This document shows positions 9,774 to 18,726 of a DNA stretch of 64,000 bases, piece after piece. This DNA comes from an uncultured bacterium (GTDB lineage Bacteria > Cyanobacteriota > Vampirovibrionia > Gastranaerophilales > Gastranaerophilaceae), in assembly GCA_902788345.1 (NCBI GenBank), contig CADAJP010000004.1:92116-156115 (forward strand). The letters run 5' to 3'. The translations under genes and the position numbers were made by a program. The notes beneath the pieces are model-generated. The model searched no databases, had not been told where the DNA came from, and saw only the letters and a list, made by a program, of their open reading frames with translations. Positions within the stretch are counted from its first letter, which is position 1, and every line of letters begins with the position of its first letter.

Positions 9774-10406
9774 ATGAATAAGTTGTTTAATTTTGATAAA
9801 AAATACGGTGTTGTTATAGGAACGGATGAAGCGGGCAGAGGTCCTGCGGCCGGCGGTGTTTTTGCGTCTTGTGTTTATTTTGATAAAATATCATCCGGAT
9901 TAAAAAAGGATTTGGACAAATTAAATGATTCAAAAAAATTATCCAAAACCGCAAGAGAAAATTTGTATGACATAATTCTGAATAACTCCATAAATTCAGT
10001 TATATGCGTTGAAGTTGAAGAAATTGAAAAGATAAATATATTAAATTCTTCTCTTAAAGCTATGAAATTAGCCTGTGAAGATGTTATAAGACAGGCTGCT
10101 CTTACGGATTTTATAACTTTAGTTGACGGTAACAGGTTAATAAAAAATTATACTTATCCTCAGCAGACTGTAATAAAAGGGGACGGCAAATCCGCTTCCA
10201 TTGCGGCTGCAAGTATTCTTGCAAAAGTTACAAGAGATCGTTATATGGAAAAATTGGCATCTGAATTCCCTCAGTATAAATGGGAGCACAATGCAGGATA
10301 TTTAACCAAAGAGCATTTAGATGCAATCGATAAATATGGACTTTGTAAGTATCACAGGCCGTCATTTTTGAAAAAGCATTTTGAAAAACAATTAAGTTTG
10401 TTTTAA
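9774..10406 (+). CDS. rnhB: Ribonuclease HII
   Basis: 210 residues, full length for RNase HII, which cuts the RNA strand of RNA-DNA hybrids and removes single ribonucleotides from DNA. The catalytic D-E-A-G-R-G motif is at residues 18-23 (D18, E19), followed by the V-D-G-N motif near 117 and the S-I-A-A-A-S-I-L-A-K-V-T-R-D-R block near 141-155 carrying a further active-site Asp. The 3' end overlaps the convergent gene at 10392 by 15 bp. No ribosome site is visible upstream; see the promoter at 9733-9762. Confidence 0.97.
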   Translation: MNKLFNFDKKYGVVIGTDEAGRGPAAGGVFASCVYFDKISSGLKKDLDKLNDSKKLSKTARENLYDIILNNSINSVICVEVEEIEKINILNSSLKAMKLACEDVIRQAALTDFITLVDGNRLIKNYTYPQQTVIKGDGKSASIAAASILAKVTRDRYMEKLASEFPQYKWEHNAGYLTKEHLDAIDKYGLCKYHRPSFLKKHFEKQLSLF

Positions 10407-12056
10407 TTCAGGTGTTGGCTTGTGTTCGGCTTGTAATTTCTTTTTGTTAAAATGCCTTATAAGTAATTCATTTGCAGCAGAGCCTATTCTGTTAACAATG
10501 AAACTTGAAACCGCACCGAAGATTAAAGATTTTGAACCGGCAAAAAGTTTTGCATTTCCGTATAATCCCACCCCTATCAGTGTCAATGCAGGAAATCCGT
10601 ACTTCAGGGCAATTCCCAAACGTTCTTGTTTATCATCAGATTTTGCAAGGTAATAAGCCAAAGTACCGACACCTACAAGGTTTGTTAAAATATCCGTAGG
10701 TGCGCTTCCCATTGTCAAATCCCTGAGTTTGTTTACAAATTCTTCTGTTTCAAGATTGATAGACTTGTTGAGTGATTTAACGGCTTTTGCGTATGATGTT
10801 TTGATTTCATTATAATCTTTTTGGTTGACGAGTCCTTTGTAGATATCGAGTATTTCCTCAACTTCACCCTGGCAGTAATTAATTACTGAAACTTTCATGT
10901 CATTAAACTCTCCAATAGCGGCAAGTCTTTCTTTTTTATCGGGAGATGTTCCTTTGCTGAATTCCTGTAAAAATTTATCAATATCTTCAACTAATTGTTC
11001 TTTAGTCACTTTACTGTCTGCTTGGGCAAATTCTTTCAAATCTTTTTTGAGAATATTTGCGGCTTTAATTGTGTCTTTTTCTCCAAAATCTACAACAGAT
11101 AACAACTTTGTAATTTTTTCGTTTGTTTCATTGCATAAATCTTCTTTGTTGTATGAAATCCATTTTTTTACATTTTTAATTGGTGTTTGAATGTGCATTT
11201 TGTTTGCACTCATCTTCTGTTCGGCAACAAAGTTTTTGAAAATATCTTTTGAAAGGAACCATAAATCTCCGCGCTTGTTAAAATCATTTTCAAGTTCGGC
11301 TGCGTCCTTGTGCATTTTATCAAGACGCATTTTTCTGCGAGCTTCTCCAAAGTGGAAGTTGTAAGAGTCGTTCACATCTTGAGTGTATGCCAATAATTTA
11401 TTGAGCCATTCCTTTCTGGTAAGTGTTTTGCCTTTAATGGTTATTTGTTCTTCTAAATTTTGAGCATAAATTTTGTGTAATAATTTTGAGTTAACACCTG
11501 CGGTTGTCAGTAAATTGCTTGCTGCTTCGCCGTATGAACGTTCAACTGTTCTTAATCCGAGTTTTTCGAATTTGTTTGTAATCAATTCGTGTATTTTTCT
11601 GGTTGGTTTGCCCAGTACATACATGAATCGCTTAAAGGCATAGTCCTTCATTGTGGTAAAGTTGTTGATGGCTTCTCTTTTTTGGGTAAGGTAATTTAAT
11701 TTATTCAGTATAAGTTGTGTGTATTTTGCGGATTGTTCGCCTTTAAGTTTTGCATTTTGCAGTTTCTCTGTATATTTGATTTTTAAATTTTCAATAGCTT
11801 TATTAAAACCCTTAGGTCCACCCTTTAAAAGTAATAAAAGACCTCCGGTTACAGCAAGAGTTGCAATTGCAATGGAGATTCCTATCGCTTCAATATTGTT
11901 GGTTTTTTTTGCGTGTTCGGGTGTGATGACATCATTTATGGTGAGTTCATCTGTTTTTTTGCTCTCTTTTAACCAGTAGTTTTCTGCGGAATTACGCCCA
12001 CTGACAATTCCGAAAGGATTTTTTTTGTTTTCGTACGAAGACACAGAATTAATCAT
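10392..12056 (-). CDS. Unknown membrane-associated protein, lineage type
   Basis: About 554 residues from the ATG at 12056 (protein begins MINSVSSYENKKNPFG), chosen over an upstream in-frame start at 12086 because AAGG lies about 9 nt before it. After a polar N-terminus there is a hydrophobic helix near residues 60-80, a long Lys/Glu-rich helical region, and two or three hydrophobic segments near the C-terminus (about 455-530). No catalytic motif is recognised. The arrangement, with a short Asn/Ser-rich leader, membrane helices at both ends and a helical middle, recalls the other unknown proteins in the window. It overlaps the end of rnhB by 15 bp, tail to tail. Confidence 0.7.
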   Translation of the reverse strand: MINSVSSYENKKNPFGIVSGRNSAENYWLKESKKTDELTINDVITPEHAKKTNNIEAIGISIAIATLAVTGGLLLLLKGGPKGFNKAIENLKIKYTEKLQNAKLKGEQSAKYTQLILNKLNYLTQKREAINNFTTMKDYAFKRFMYVLGKPTRKIHELITNKFEKLGLRTVERSYGEAASNLLTTAGVNSKLLHKIYAQNLEEQITIKGKTLTRKEWLNKLLAYTQDVNDSYNFHFGEARRKMRLDKMHKDAAELENDFNKRGDLWFLSKDIFKNFVAEQKMSANKMHIQTPIKNVKKWISYNKEDLCNETNEKITKLLSVVDFGEKDTIKAANILKKDLKEFAQADSKVTKEQLVEDIDKFLQEFSKGTSPDKKERLAAIGEFNDMKVSVINYCQGEVEEILDIYKGLVNQKDYNEIKTSYAKAVKSLNKSINLETEEFVNKLRDLTMGSAPTDILTNLVGVGTLAYYLAKSDDKQERLGIALKYGFPALTLIGVGLYGNAKLFAGSKSLIFGAVSSFIVNRIGSAANELLIRHFNKKKLQAEHKPTPELKQT

Positions 12057-12141
12057 CACACTTACCTTATCTATAATAAAAAACAAAAATCACATAAATT
12101 GCCATTAATACCGTGCAATATGAAGTTGTATTAAGCCATAT

Positions 12142-12172
12142 AAAATCCCGCCTTTAAAAGACGGGATTTTTT
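12142..12172 (-). terminator. Intrinsic terminator, bidirectional in form
   Basis: AAAATCCCG (12142-12150) pairs with CGGGATTTT (12162-12170) across an 11-nt loop, with T-rich DNA on the plus side and a shorter run on the minus side. It lies just past the stop of the 39-residue gene on the minus strand and before the promoter region of the 12056 gene. Confidence 0.7.
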
Positions 12173-12175
12173 AAA

Positions 12176-12295
12176 TCAGTTCCCCATAAAATGTGAAACT
12201 ATTGCCATAATTATTACTGCAATAATTCCGAATAATAGCGGGAAAGAAATATCTCCGTTGCTTGATGGAGGTATTTTATCTTTACTATCTTTCAT
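12176..12295 (-). CDS. Small single-pass membrane protein (39 residues)
   Basis: A short gene starting at the ATG at 12295 with a strong AAGGAG site 8 nt upstream. An upstream in-frame ATG at 12361 lacks such a site. The protein has a polar N-terminus with D-S-K-D-K and an SSNGD stretch, then one hydrophobic helix (about residues 17-35) ending FMGN. It follows the secreted-protein gene at 12343-12717 and is closed by a terminator at 12142-12172, so it is probably the last gene of a two-gene unit. No homologue is recognised; the good ribosome site and terminator argue that it is real. Confidence 0.6.
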   Translation of the reverse strand: MKDSKDKIPPSSNGDISFPLLFGIIAVIIMAIVSHFMGN

Positions 12296-12342
12296 AATTT
12301 TCTCCTTAAATTTTATTATTTCTAATATGTATAGAACATAAA

Positions 12343-12717
12343 TTAAGGAGCACGAGTGCAAATTTCATATTCTAAAAGGGAATATATACTATGCGATTTG
12401 ATGTTTTGATTTTCAAAACTTATAATATTTATTCTTATTTTTTCTTGTTTTTTATTAAATGCGTATTCCGGATTAAAAATCCTTTTGTTACTTTCCGAAA
12501 GTAATGCAGAAATTTCTTCCTGGCTTTGATTTAACTTTAAAACGGCATTTTCATATCCTTTAAAATCAACTGAAATTATGTTGTCAGATTTAAAATGTGT
12601 ACTAATTGTTTGTTTATTTTTGCAAAAATTATTTACACAATAATCAACTTCCTGTCCATATGAAATGTTGAACAAGAAGTTAATTAGAAGTAGAAAAATT
12701 ATAAATATTTTTCGCAT
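12343..12717 (-). CDS. Unknown secreted protein with signal peptide
   Basis: 124 residues. The N-terminus (M-R-K then a run of I, F, L) is a classical signal peptide with a likely cleavage after S-Y-G near residue 21. The mature part has three Cys residues, two close together (Y-C-V-N-N-F-C) and one near the end (E-I-C-T), compatible with disulfide bonds outside the cytoplasm. No domain is recognised. It is followed 47 bp downstream by the 39-residue membrane protein on the same strand and is divergent from rny. Confidence 0.6.
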   Translation of the reverse strand: MRKIFIIFLLLINFLFNISYGQEVDYCVNNFCKNKQTISTHFKSDNIISVDFKGYENAVLKLNQSQEEISALLSESNKRIFNPEYAFNKKQEKIRINIISFENQNIKSHSIYSLLEYEICTRAP

Positions 12718-12809
12718 AGAAATATTATATCAAAAATTTATCTGTTTAAAATTATAAATATTTACTATACAAAAAAATAAAAATATGATATGATATTTTC
12801 AGATGTAGT

Positions 12810-12815
12810 ATAGTA
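12810..12815 (+). promoter_or_regulatory. Candidate -10 box for the rny transcript
   Basis: TATAGT at 12810-12815 would start RNA near 12822, giving a leader of about 125 nt ahead of rny. The -35 region is not convincing. Confidence 0.3.
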
Positions 12816-12830
12816 ATTTTTTTAGGACGT

Positions 12831-12911
12831 ATATGCAATAGCTTTTATTTGATTTAAACAAAACTGAATAGAACATTTCGGCAGGATATATGTGCCGGAA
12901 ATTGCATGTAT
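12831..12911 (+). ncRNA. Three-way-junction RNA element in the rny leader (candidate cis-regulatory RNA)
   Basis: Pairing visible by eye: P1 joins 12831-12840 to 12902-12911 (core ATGCAAT with ATTGCAT, extended through a U-G pair). P2 is a hairpin at 12841-12866 with one bulge and one mismatch and a 5-nt loop. P3 pairs TTTCGGCA (12877-12884) with TGCCGGAA (12894-12901) around a 9-nt loop. P1 and P2, and P3 and P1, join with no spare bases; the P2-P3 joiner is 10 nt (12867-12876). No terminator follows and the rny ribosome site lies about 25 nt downstream, so translational or RNA-stability control is possible. It matches no riboswitch class that I recognise. Confidence 0.4.
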
Positions 12912-12946
12912 TATAAAAAAATAGAAAAGGATAAGGTATTAACTTT

Positions 12947-14434
12947 ATGGAAGCAAAAACCTTGCTATTGGTTATTGCAGCTATTGCGGTAATAGTCTCT
13001 TTGGAATCTGTTGAAAAAGACAAAAAAGCACTTGATGAAAGAGAAAAAATACTTCAAAAAGAAGCAAAAATTAAAGCTCTTGAAGAATTACAAAATGACA
13101 GAGATGCACTTAATGAAGAAGAAAGAGAACGCAGGCAGGAATTAACACGTCAGGAACAAAAGCTGGCAAAAAGAGAAGATGTTTTAGAAGACAAAATTCA
13201 GGAATATACTGATAAAGAGCTTGAAGTTCAGAAAAAAAGAGAAGAACTTTTGGAAAAAGAAGATTATCTTGCCGAATTAGTTGTAAAACAAACACAGGAG
13301 CTTGAAAGAATTTCAGGCATGTCTTGTGAAGAAGCAAAAAATACATTACTTGAGCAGTTAAAAAATGATTTGGCTCAGGAGCAAATGCAATTAATAAGAG
13401 AAAACGAAGCGAAAATAAAAGAAACTTCACTTGAAAAAGCAAAAGAGATACTTTCTACTACTATGCAAAGATGTATGATAGAACAGGTTGTTGAAACAAC
13501 TGTATCTGTTGTTGCTTTACCTAATGATGAAATGAAAGGTCGTATTATCGGTCGTGAAGGTCGTAATATCAGAGCGTTGGAAACATTAACAGGTGTTGAT
13601 TTGATTATTGATGATACTCCTGAAGCGGTTGTATTATCAAGCTTCGATCCGGTAAGACGAGAAATTGCAAAACTTGCGTTGGAAAAACTTATTGTTGATG
13701 GTCGTATTCACCCTGTAAGAATTGAAGAAATGGTTGCAAAGGCTCAGGAAGAAATTGATAAAAAAATCTGGGATGAAGGTGAAAATGCAGCGCTAGAAAT
13801 GGGTGTAATGGGCTTAAATAAAGAGTTAATAAAGACTCTTGGGCGTTTATATTACAGAACAAGTTACGGTCAGAATGTGTTGAAACATTCTCTTGAAGTT
13901 GGTCACATTGCCGGCATGTTAGCTGCAGAACTCGGTGCAAATGAAAAAATCGCTAAAAGAGCAGGACTTTTGCATGACATAGGAAAGGCTGTTGACCAGA
14001 CTCAAGAAGGTACTCATATTCAGCTGGGAGTTGAGATTGCTTCAAGATATGGTGAAAAACCTGAGGTTATCCACGCAATCGAAGCTCATCATGATGATGT
14101 TGTAGCAAATACTATTGAAGCAGTTTTGGTAAAAGTTGCGGATGCAATTTCCGCAGGCAGACCGGGAGCAAGACGTGATACATTGGAAATTTATATCAAA
14201 CGTCTGCAAAAAATTGAAGAAATTGTTAACAGCTTTGAAGGTATCAAACAATCGTTTGCTGTTCAAGCAGGCAGGGAAGTTCGTATTATAGTTCAGGCTG
14301 ATATGTTTGATGATTTGGCTTCAGGAAAACTTGCAAGAGATGTCGCAAAACGTATTGAAGATGAACTTGATTATCCTGGACAAATAAGGGTAACCGTTGT
14401 AAGAGAGTTTAGAGCAACTGAAATCGCAAAATAA
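12947..14434 (+). CDS. rny: Ribonuclease Y
   Basis: 495 residues, slightly shorter than typical RNase Y (about 520). Order: N-terminal membrane anchor (residues 4-20), long Glu/Lys-rich coiled coil (21-180), KH RNA-binding domain with the [10 protein letters not shown] motif (about 200-210), HD hydrolase domain with L-L-H-D-I-G-K (about 343-349) and a C-terminal region. It is the membrane-bound endoribonuclease that starts mRNA decay in many bacteria lacking RNase E. AAGG lies about 10-16 nt before the ATG. It heads a run with ymdB and the PHP gene. Its leader carries a folded element (12831-12911), hinting at self-control or small-molecule control. Confidence 0.97.
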   Translation: MEAKTLLLVIAAIAVIVSLESVEKDKKALDEREKILQKEAKIKALEELQNDRDALNEEERERRQELTRQEQKLAKREDVLEDKIQEYTDKELEVQKKREELLEKEDYLAELVVKQTQELERISGMSCEEAKNTLLEQLKNDLAQEQMQLIRENEAKIKETSLEKAKEILSTTMQRCMIEQVVETTVSVVALPNDEMKGRIIGREGRNIRALETLTGVDLIIDDTPEAVVLSSFDPVRREIAKLALEKLIVDGRIHPVRIEEMVAKAQEEIDKKIWDEGENAALEMGVMGLNKELIKTLGRLYYRTSYGQNVLKHSLEVGHIAGMLAAELGANEKIAKRAGLLHDIGKAVDQTQEGTHIQLGVEIASRYGEKPEVIHAIEAHHDDVVANTIEAVLVKVADAISAGRPGARRDTLEIYIKRLQKIEEIVNSFEGIKQSFAVQAGREVRIIVQADMFDDLASGKLARDVAKRIEDELDYPGQIRVTVVREFRATEIAK

Positions 14435-14435
14435 A

Positions 14436-15254
14436 ATGAACAATAAAACAATCAAAATCATATTTTTCGGAGATATTGTCGGGAAGCCGGGTAGACTTGC
14501 CATAGAGCAATATTTGGCAGAAAATTCCGAAAAGTATGATTTTGTTATTGCTAATATAGAAAATGCATCTCATGGTTTTGGATTAACCGAAAAAAATTAT
14601 AACGATATTCTTGAATATGGTGTTGATGCAATGACTTGCGGAAATCATATATGGGATAAAAAAGACATATATGCATATATTGACAATGCGGACAGGCTTG
14701 TTCGTCCGATTAATTATCCCGCAGGTACAAGAGGTTTGGGCAGTCGGATTTTTGAAAAAGAAGGTTTTAAAATAGGTGTAATAAACGCTCTCGGCAGGGT
14801 GTTTATGAATCTTGTGGATTCACAGTGGGATATAGTAAAAGACGAAATTTCCAAAATAAAACAAATCACTCCGATAGTTGTGATTGATTTTCATGCAGAG
14901 GCAACCGCGGAAAAAATATGTTTTGCAAGATATTGTTCTGAATTAGGTGTTAGTGCTTTTTTCGGAACTCATACTCATGTTCAGACTGCAGATGAAATGA
15001 TTATTAATAATATGGCATATATTACTGATACAGGTTTTTGCGGAGCTTCAGACGGAGTAATCGGAATGGATTATCATTCTTCTTTATCCCGATTTTTAAC
15101 AAATATACCGGAAAGGTATGAAGTAGCAGAAGGTCGTGAATATCAGATTAACGCCCTTGAGGTTGATATTGATGTTAATACTGGTTTTGCGGCATCTGTA
15201 AAAAGAGTTTATTGTAGTAATAGTAAAATAAAGGAAAAAGGAGATGAAAACTGA
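14436..15254 (+). CDS. ymdB: YmdB-type metallophosphoesterase (TIGR00282 family)
   Basis: 272 residues. Calcineurin-like phosphoesterase motifs are seen: F-F-G-D-I-V-G near residue 10, E-N-A-S-H-G-F-G near 42, T-C-G-N-H-I-W-D near 67 and G-T-H-T-H-V near 172. Family members hydrolyse 2',3'-cyclic nucleotides, and in Bacillus YmdB interacts with RNase Y. Its place immediately after rny (1 nt between stop and ATG) is the conserved arrangement. The end overlaps the next gene by 11 nt. Confidence 0.93.
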   Translation: MNNKTIKIIFFGDIVGKPGRLAIEQYLAENSEKYDFVIANIENASHGFGLTEKNYNDILEYGVDAMTCGNHIWDKKDIYAYIDNADRLVRPINYPAGTRGLGSRIFEKEGFKIGVINALGRVFMNLVDSQWDIVKDEISKIKQITPIVVIDFHAEATAEKICFARYCSELGVSAFFGTHTHVQTADEMIINNMAYITDTGFCGASDGVIGMDYHSSLSRFLTNIPERYEVAEGREYQINALEVDIDVNTGFAASVKRVYCSNSKIKEKGDEN

Positions 15255-16110
15255 TTTACACATTCATACATACTTTTCTGACGGTGTATTTTCGCCGGAA
15301 AAAATTGTTGACAGTGCATTGGATGTCGGACTCGGTGTAATTGCAATAACCGATCACGACAATGTTCTGGCTTATGATGTTGCACAAAATTATATTAAAG
15401 AAAAAGGATTTCAGGATAAAATTCAAATTTTGCGAGGAATTGAAGTTAATACTCTGTATAAAGATTATGAAGTTCATATTCTGGGATATTTCATGGATGT
15501 CGAAAATTCTGATTTTCAAAATTTGATTAAAACGCAACAGCAGGCAAGAATTAAACAAACAAAAGAAATATTGAGTTTGTTGTCTAAAAAAGAGGGAATC
15601 AGAATAAAATTTGCGGATATCCAAAAACTTGTTGCACCGGGAGGAAGTATAGGTCGTCCACACATTGCAAGGGCAATAACTTCTGCGGGAGGTACAACAA
15701 ATGTAATGGATGCTTATGCAAAATACATTCATGTAAATTCTCCTGTATATGTTCAGAGAAAAACTGTTTCTCCGCAGGATGCAGTTGAAATAATTTATGA
15801 TGCAGGCGGTATTCCTGTTATTGCTCATCCTCACGATTTGGAAAATATGGCGGAAGGACTAATAAAAGACCTTATGAATTACGGATTACGAGGAATAGAG
15901 GCTTATCACAGAAAACACTCTCCTGCAATGGTTGAATATTTTTCTTCTATGGCGGAAAATTTAGGCTTGGTTGTTACCGGCGGTTCAGATTTTCATGCCC
16001 CGAATATTCTTAACGGACAAATAATTTTAGGTAAAAATTTTGTGCCGGAATGGGTATATGAAAAACTTGTTGAAGAGAAAAAGCGTTTGGATATTGCTTC
16101 TGTAAATTAA
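15244..16110 (+). CDS. PHP-domain phosphoesterase (TrpH/YciV type)
   Basis: 288 residues. The N-terminus has D-L-H-I-H-T-Y-F-S-D-G, and I-T-D-H-D-N follows near residue 36; later I-A-H-P-H and G-S-D-F-H-A supply the remaining metal ligands of the PHP trinuclear site. Relatives hydrolyse 3',5'-bisphosphonucleotides or trim RNA 5' ends (RNase AM), which fits an RNA-turnover unit with rny and ymdB. It overlaps ymdB by 11 nt with GGAG just before its ATG. The precise substrate is inferred from the family. Confidence 0.9.
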   Translation: MKTDLHIHTYFSDGVFSPEKIVDSALDVGLGVIAITDHDNVLAYDVAQNYIKEKGFQDKIQILRGIEVNTLYKDYEVHILGYFMDVENSDFQNLIKTQQQARIKQTKEILSLLSKKEGIRIKFADIQKLVAPGGSIGRPHIARAITSAGGTTNVMDAYAKYIHVNSPVYVQRKTVSPQDAVEIIYDAGGIPVIAHPHDLENMAEGLIKDLMNYGLRGIEAYHRKHSPAMVEYFSSMAENLGLVVTGGSDFHAPNILNGQIILGKNFVPEWVYEKLVEEKKRLDIASVN

Positions 16111-16113
16111 AAT

Positions 16114-16749
16114 ATGAAAAATTTTACTTGGAAAACTGAATATTCTCTTACTGCAATTTTTGTATTTGCGGTCATTTTGTTTTTGGTTCCGACTTCTTTT
16201 ACTTCAAAGAGTGCCGGTTATATCTCAAAATGGAACGAAAAATACAATAAAATTGAATATATGTTTACAGCAATGACAGCACAGGCTGATGCGGAAATTG
16301 TAAAAGAGCTGAAACTTGAAAAAGATAATAATAAGCGTAAATCACTTATGATAAAACTAATTCAGCCATATTTACGTTTGGAGGATATTAGCGGACGCAG
16401 AATGTGGTATTCTCCTCATTTTATGAATGGCAAGAAGGTTCCAAAGAAAGATTTTTATTATTTTGATACTTTATACAAATCATCCAACGGTTTAATTGTT
16501 GGTGTTAAAGATATCAAGAATGAATTGGATATTGGTCCTGCGTTTATGATGATGGTAGATGTTAATGGTGCCAAAAGACCAAATGTGTGGGGCAGAGATA
16601 TATACGGTGTTGATATTTATTGTGACGGAAAGATAAAGGCCTTGGGGCATGATGAAGATGTCGATGTATTAAGAAAAGATTGCAGTCCGACAGGAAAGGG
16701 TGTCTTTTGCTCTTATTTCTACAGAATTGGCGGAGAATTTACTGAATAA
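16114..16749 (+). CDS. Pseudopilin-like membrane-anchored protein, unknown
   Basis: 211 residues with one hydrophobic helix near residues 10-27, then a soluble domain. The stretch V-D-V-N-G-A-K-R-P-N-V-W-G-R-D resembles the C-terminal acidic loop (D-x-N-G-x-x-x-P-N-x-x-G-x-D) seen in type II secretion/type IV pilin-like proteins. However, there is no clear prepilin peptidase site (G followed by F-T-x-x-E) before the helix. Two Cys near the C-terminus (D-C-S-P...F-C-S) could form a disulfide. It starts 3 nt after the PHP gene and is probably cotranscribed. Function is not established. Confidence 0.6.
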   Translation: MKNFTWKTEYSLTAIFVFAVILFLVPTSFTSKSAGYISKWNEKYNKIEYMFTAMTAQADAEIVKELKLEKDNNKRKSLMIKLIQPYLRLEDISGRRMWYSPHFMNGKKVPKKDFYYFDTLYKSSNGLIVGVKDIKNELDIGPAFMMMVDVNGAKRPNVWGRDIYGVDIYCDGKIKALGHDEDVDVLRKDCSPTGKGVFCSYFYRIGGEFTE

Positions 16750-16759
16750 GGATATGTAA

Positions 16760-17359
16760 ATGACTGACAACGGAATTAAAAATATATGTGTCTTTTGTTC
16801 TTCAAGTAATTTTTTAAGTGACGAATATTATAAAGATGCATCCGAACTTGGCAAGTTGATTGGTAAAAACGGATATAATATAGTTTATGGCGGTTCAACT
16901 TTGGGGATGATGTGGGCATGTGCATCCGAGGTTAAGAATAATGGCGGGAAAATATATGGTGTAATGCCTCAAAGACTTGTTGATATGGGGTGTAGGACAG
17001 ATAATTGTGATGAGTTTATTCTCTCTGATGGTATGCGTGATCGAAAACAAAAAATGGATGATTTGTCTGATGCTGTGATTGCCCTTGCCGGCGGGTTCGG
17101 CACATTGGAGGAATTTGCTGAAATGTTTGTTCAAAAGCAGCTTGGTTACAATAAAAAGGCTCTTGTATTATTAAATACAAATGGGTATTATGATGAATTG
17201 TTATCTTTTTTTAAAAAAATAGTTAATGAAAAATTTGCGGGGAAATATACAAAGCAGATTGTTTATGTAGCCTCTACACCACAGGATGCAATAGATTATA
17301 TTAATAATTATAAAGAGCCGGAGAGTGTACCCTCAAAACATGAAATATATTCAAGATAG
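16760..17359 (+). CDS. LOG family (TIGR00730) Rossmann-fold nucleotide-processing protein
   Basis: 199 residues. Motifs of the Lonely-Guy family are present: V-Y-G-G-S-T-L-G-M-M near residue 37 and the phosphoribohydrolase motif A-G-G-F-G-T-L-E-E near 95, where most members have P-G-G-x-G-T-x-x-E, so the Pro is replaced by Ala. Members cleave cytokinin riboside monophosphates or other nucleoside monophosphates to release the base. AAGGA lies before the ATG. It belongs to the same plus-strand run as rny. Confidence 0.9.
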   Translation: MTDNGIKNICVFCSSSNFLSDEYYKDASELGKLIGKNGYNIVYGGSTLGMMWACASEVKNNGGKIYGVMPQRLVDMGCRTDNCDEFILSDGMRDRKQKMDDLSDAVIALAGGFGTLEEFAEMFVQKQLGYNKKALVLLNTNGYYDELLSFFKKIVNEKFAGKYTKQIVYVASTPQDAIDYINNYKEPESVPSKHEIYSR

Positions 17360-17402
17360 GGATTTAGATTGTACTTAAATAGTTTTATGGTAGGATAGGT
17401 TT

Positions 17403-17945
17403 ATGGAGTTTGAAGAAAAAACATTAAAATCAGAGGTTTTGTTAAAAGGGAAAGTTGTTACCGTAATAAAAGATGATGTTGAATTATCTGACGGTTATAA
17501 ATCCTTCAGGGAAGTTGTTGTGCATCCCGGCGGGGTTGTAATTGTTGCCCTGACTGATGAAAATAAAATAATACTTGTAAAACAATATCGCTATCCTATA
17601 AAATGTGTAAATATTGAACTTCCTGCAGGCAAACTTGAATTTGGTGAAAATCCTGATTTGGCTGCAAAAAGAGAATTAGAAGAAGAAACAGGTTATAGGG
17701 CAAAAGATTGGAAGTCTTTAGGCTATATAAATACAACTCCGGGAATATGCACAGAAAAACTTTATTTATATATGGCAAGTGGTTTGGAGTTTGTCGGCGA
17801 ACATCCTGATGAAGGTGAAATTATAAAAAGTAAAGAATATTCTTTGAATCAGGTTTTTGAGATGATTAAATCAGGACAAATAAATGATTCAAAAACTATT
17901 TGTGCAGTATTCAGAGCTTTCTGCAAGGAGCTGAAAAATGATTAA
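17403..17945 (+). CDS. Nudix hydrolase, ADP-ribose pyrophosphatase type
   Basis: 180 residues. A complete Nudix box (G-x5-E-x7-R-E-L-x-E-E-x-G) runs from about residue 76 to 98. The preceding V-x-Q-Y-R-Y-P and E-L-P-A-G-K are typical of the ADP-ribose/NudF subgroup, which splits ADP-ribose to AMP and ribose 5-phosphate. A TAGGATAGG ribosome site is upstream. The 3' end overlaps the HAD gene by 8 nt. Confidence 0.92.
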   Translation: MEFEEKTLKSEVLLKGKVVTVIKDDVELSDGYKSFREVVVHPGGVVIVALTDENKIILVKQYRYPIKCVNIELPAGKLEFGENPDLAAKRELEEETGYRAKDWKSLGYINTTPGICTEKLYLYMASGLEFVGEHPDEGEIIKSKEYSLNQVFEMIKSGQINDSKTICAVFRAFCKELKND

Positions 17946-18726
17946 ACTTATTGTTACAGATATAGACGGAACTATACTTCCCTATGACGGTGTTTTCAGA
18001 CCGGCTGTTTTAGATTGTATCAAAGATTTATCTCAAAGGGGGGTAAAAGTCGTCCTTGCAACCGGCAGGATGCATTCATCCACAACCCCGATAGCACAAA
18101 AATTGGGGCTGAAGAATCCTATAATTTCTTATCAGGGCGGACTAATAAAAGATATTAACGGAAAGACTCTGTACCAAAGCAATTTGGATAAAGATATTGC
18201 AAAAGATGTAATTAAATGGGCAAGAGAGAATAATGTTCATTTGAATTTGTATAGAGATGATAAATTGTATGTTGAGTGTGATGATGAAATTATACAGTTT
18301 TATATAAAAGGTAAATTTGTTGATTATACAGTCTGCAATTTTGATGAATTGGAAATTGATAATATTAATAAACTGCTTGCGGTTGATATAAAAGATCCCG
18401 AGCTTGTAACCGAGTGGTCGCATATATTACAGGAAAAATATCCGCAATTATATATAGTAAAATCAAGTCCTTATTATTGTGAAATCGGCTCTAAAGGTGC
18501 AAGAAAATCCAAAGGGGTTGAATTTTTGCGCAGCTATTGGAACTTAAAAGAGGATGAAGTTATGACTATCGGAGATCAGGATAACGATATAGATCTTGTT
18601 AAATGCGGTGGAATTGGTGTTGCAATGGGTAACGGTACGGAAAAATTGAAACAATGCGCTGATTATATAACAGATACCGTAACTAATGACGGATTTGTCA
18701 GAGCTGTTGAAAAATTTGTTTATTAA
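17938..18726 (+). CDS. HAD-superfamily Cof-type phosphatase
   Basis: 262 residues. Motif I is D-I-D-G-T at residues 8-12, motif II A-T-G-R near 42, motif III includes the Lys in the S-K-G-V-E stretch near 190, and motif IV is G-D-Q-D-N-D near 212. These are the Cof/YidA subfamily of HAD phosphatases, which dephosphorylate sugar phosphates or flavin/pyridoxal cofactors; the substrate cannot be read from sequence. Translationally coupled to the Nudix gene; its end overlaps the convergent HEAT-like gene by 4 nt. Confidence 0.93.
   Translation: MIKLIVTDIDGTILPYDGVFRPAVLDCIKDLSQRGVKVVLATGRMHSSTTPIAQKLGLKNPIISYQGGLIKDINGKTLYQSNLDKDIAKDVIKWARENNVHLNLYRDDKLYVECDDEIIQFYIKGKFVDYTVCNFDELEIDNINKLLAVDIKDPELVTEWSHILQEKYPQLYIVKSSPYYCEIGSKGARKSKGVEFLRSYWNLKEDEVMTIGDQDNDIDLVKCGGIGVAMGNGTEKLKQCADYITDTVTNDGFVRAVEKFVY

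Noticed and set aside
15256..15834. 192-residue minus-strand frame opposite the PHP gene
   Set aside because: The composition is biased (Ile, Tyr, Cys, Asn) and it lies wholly within a well-supported PHP phosphoesterase gene.
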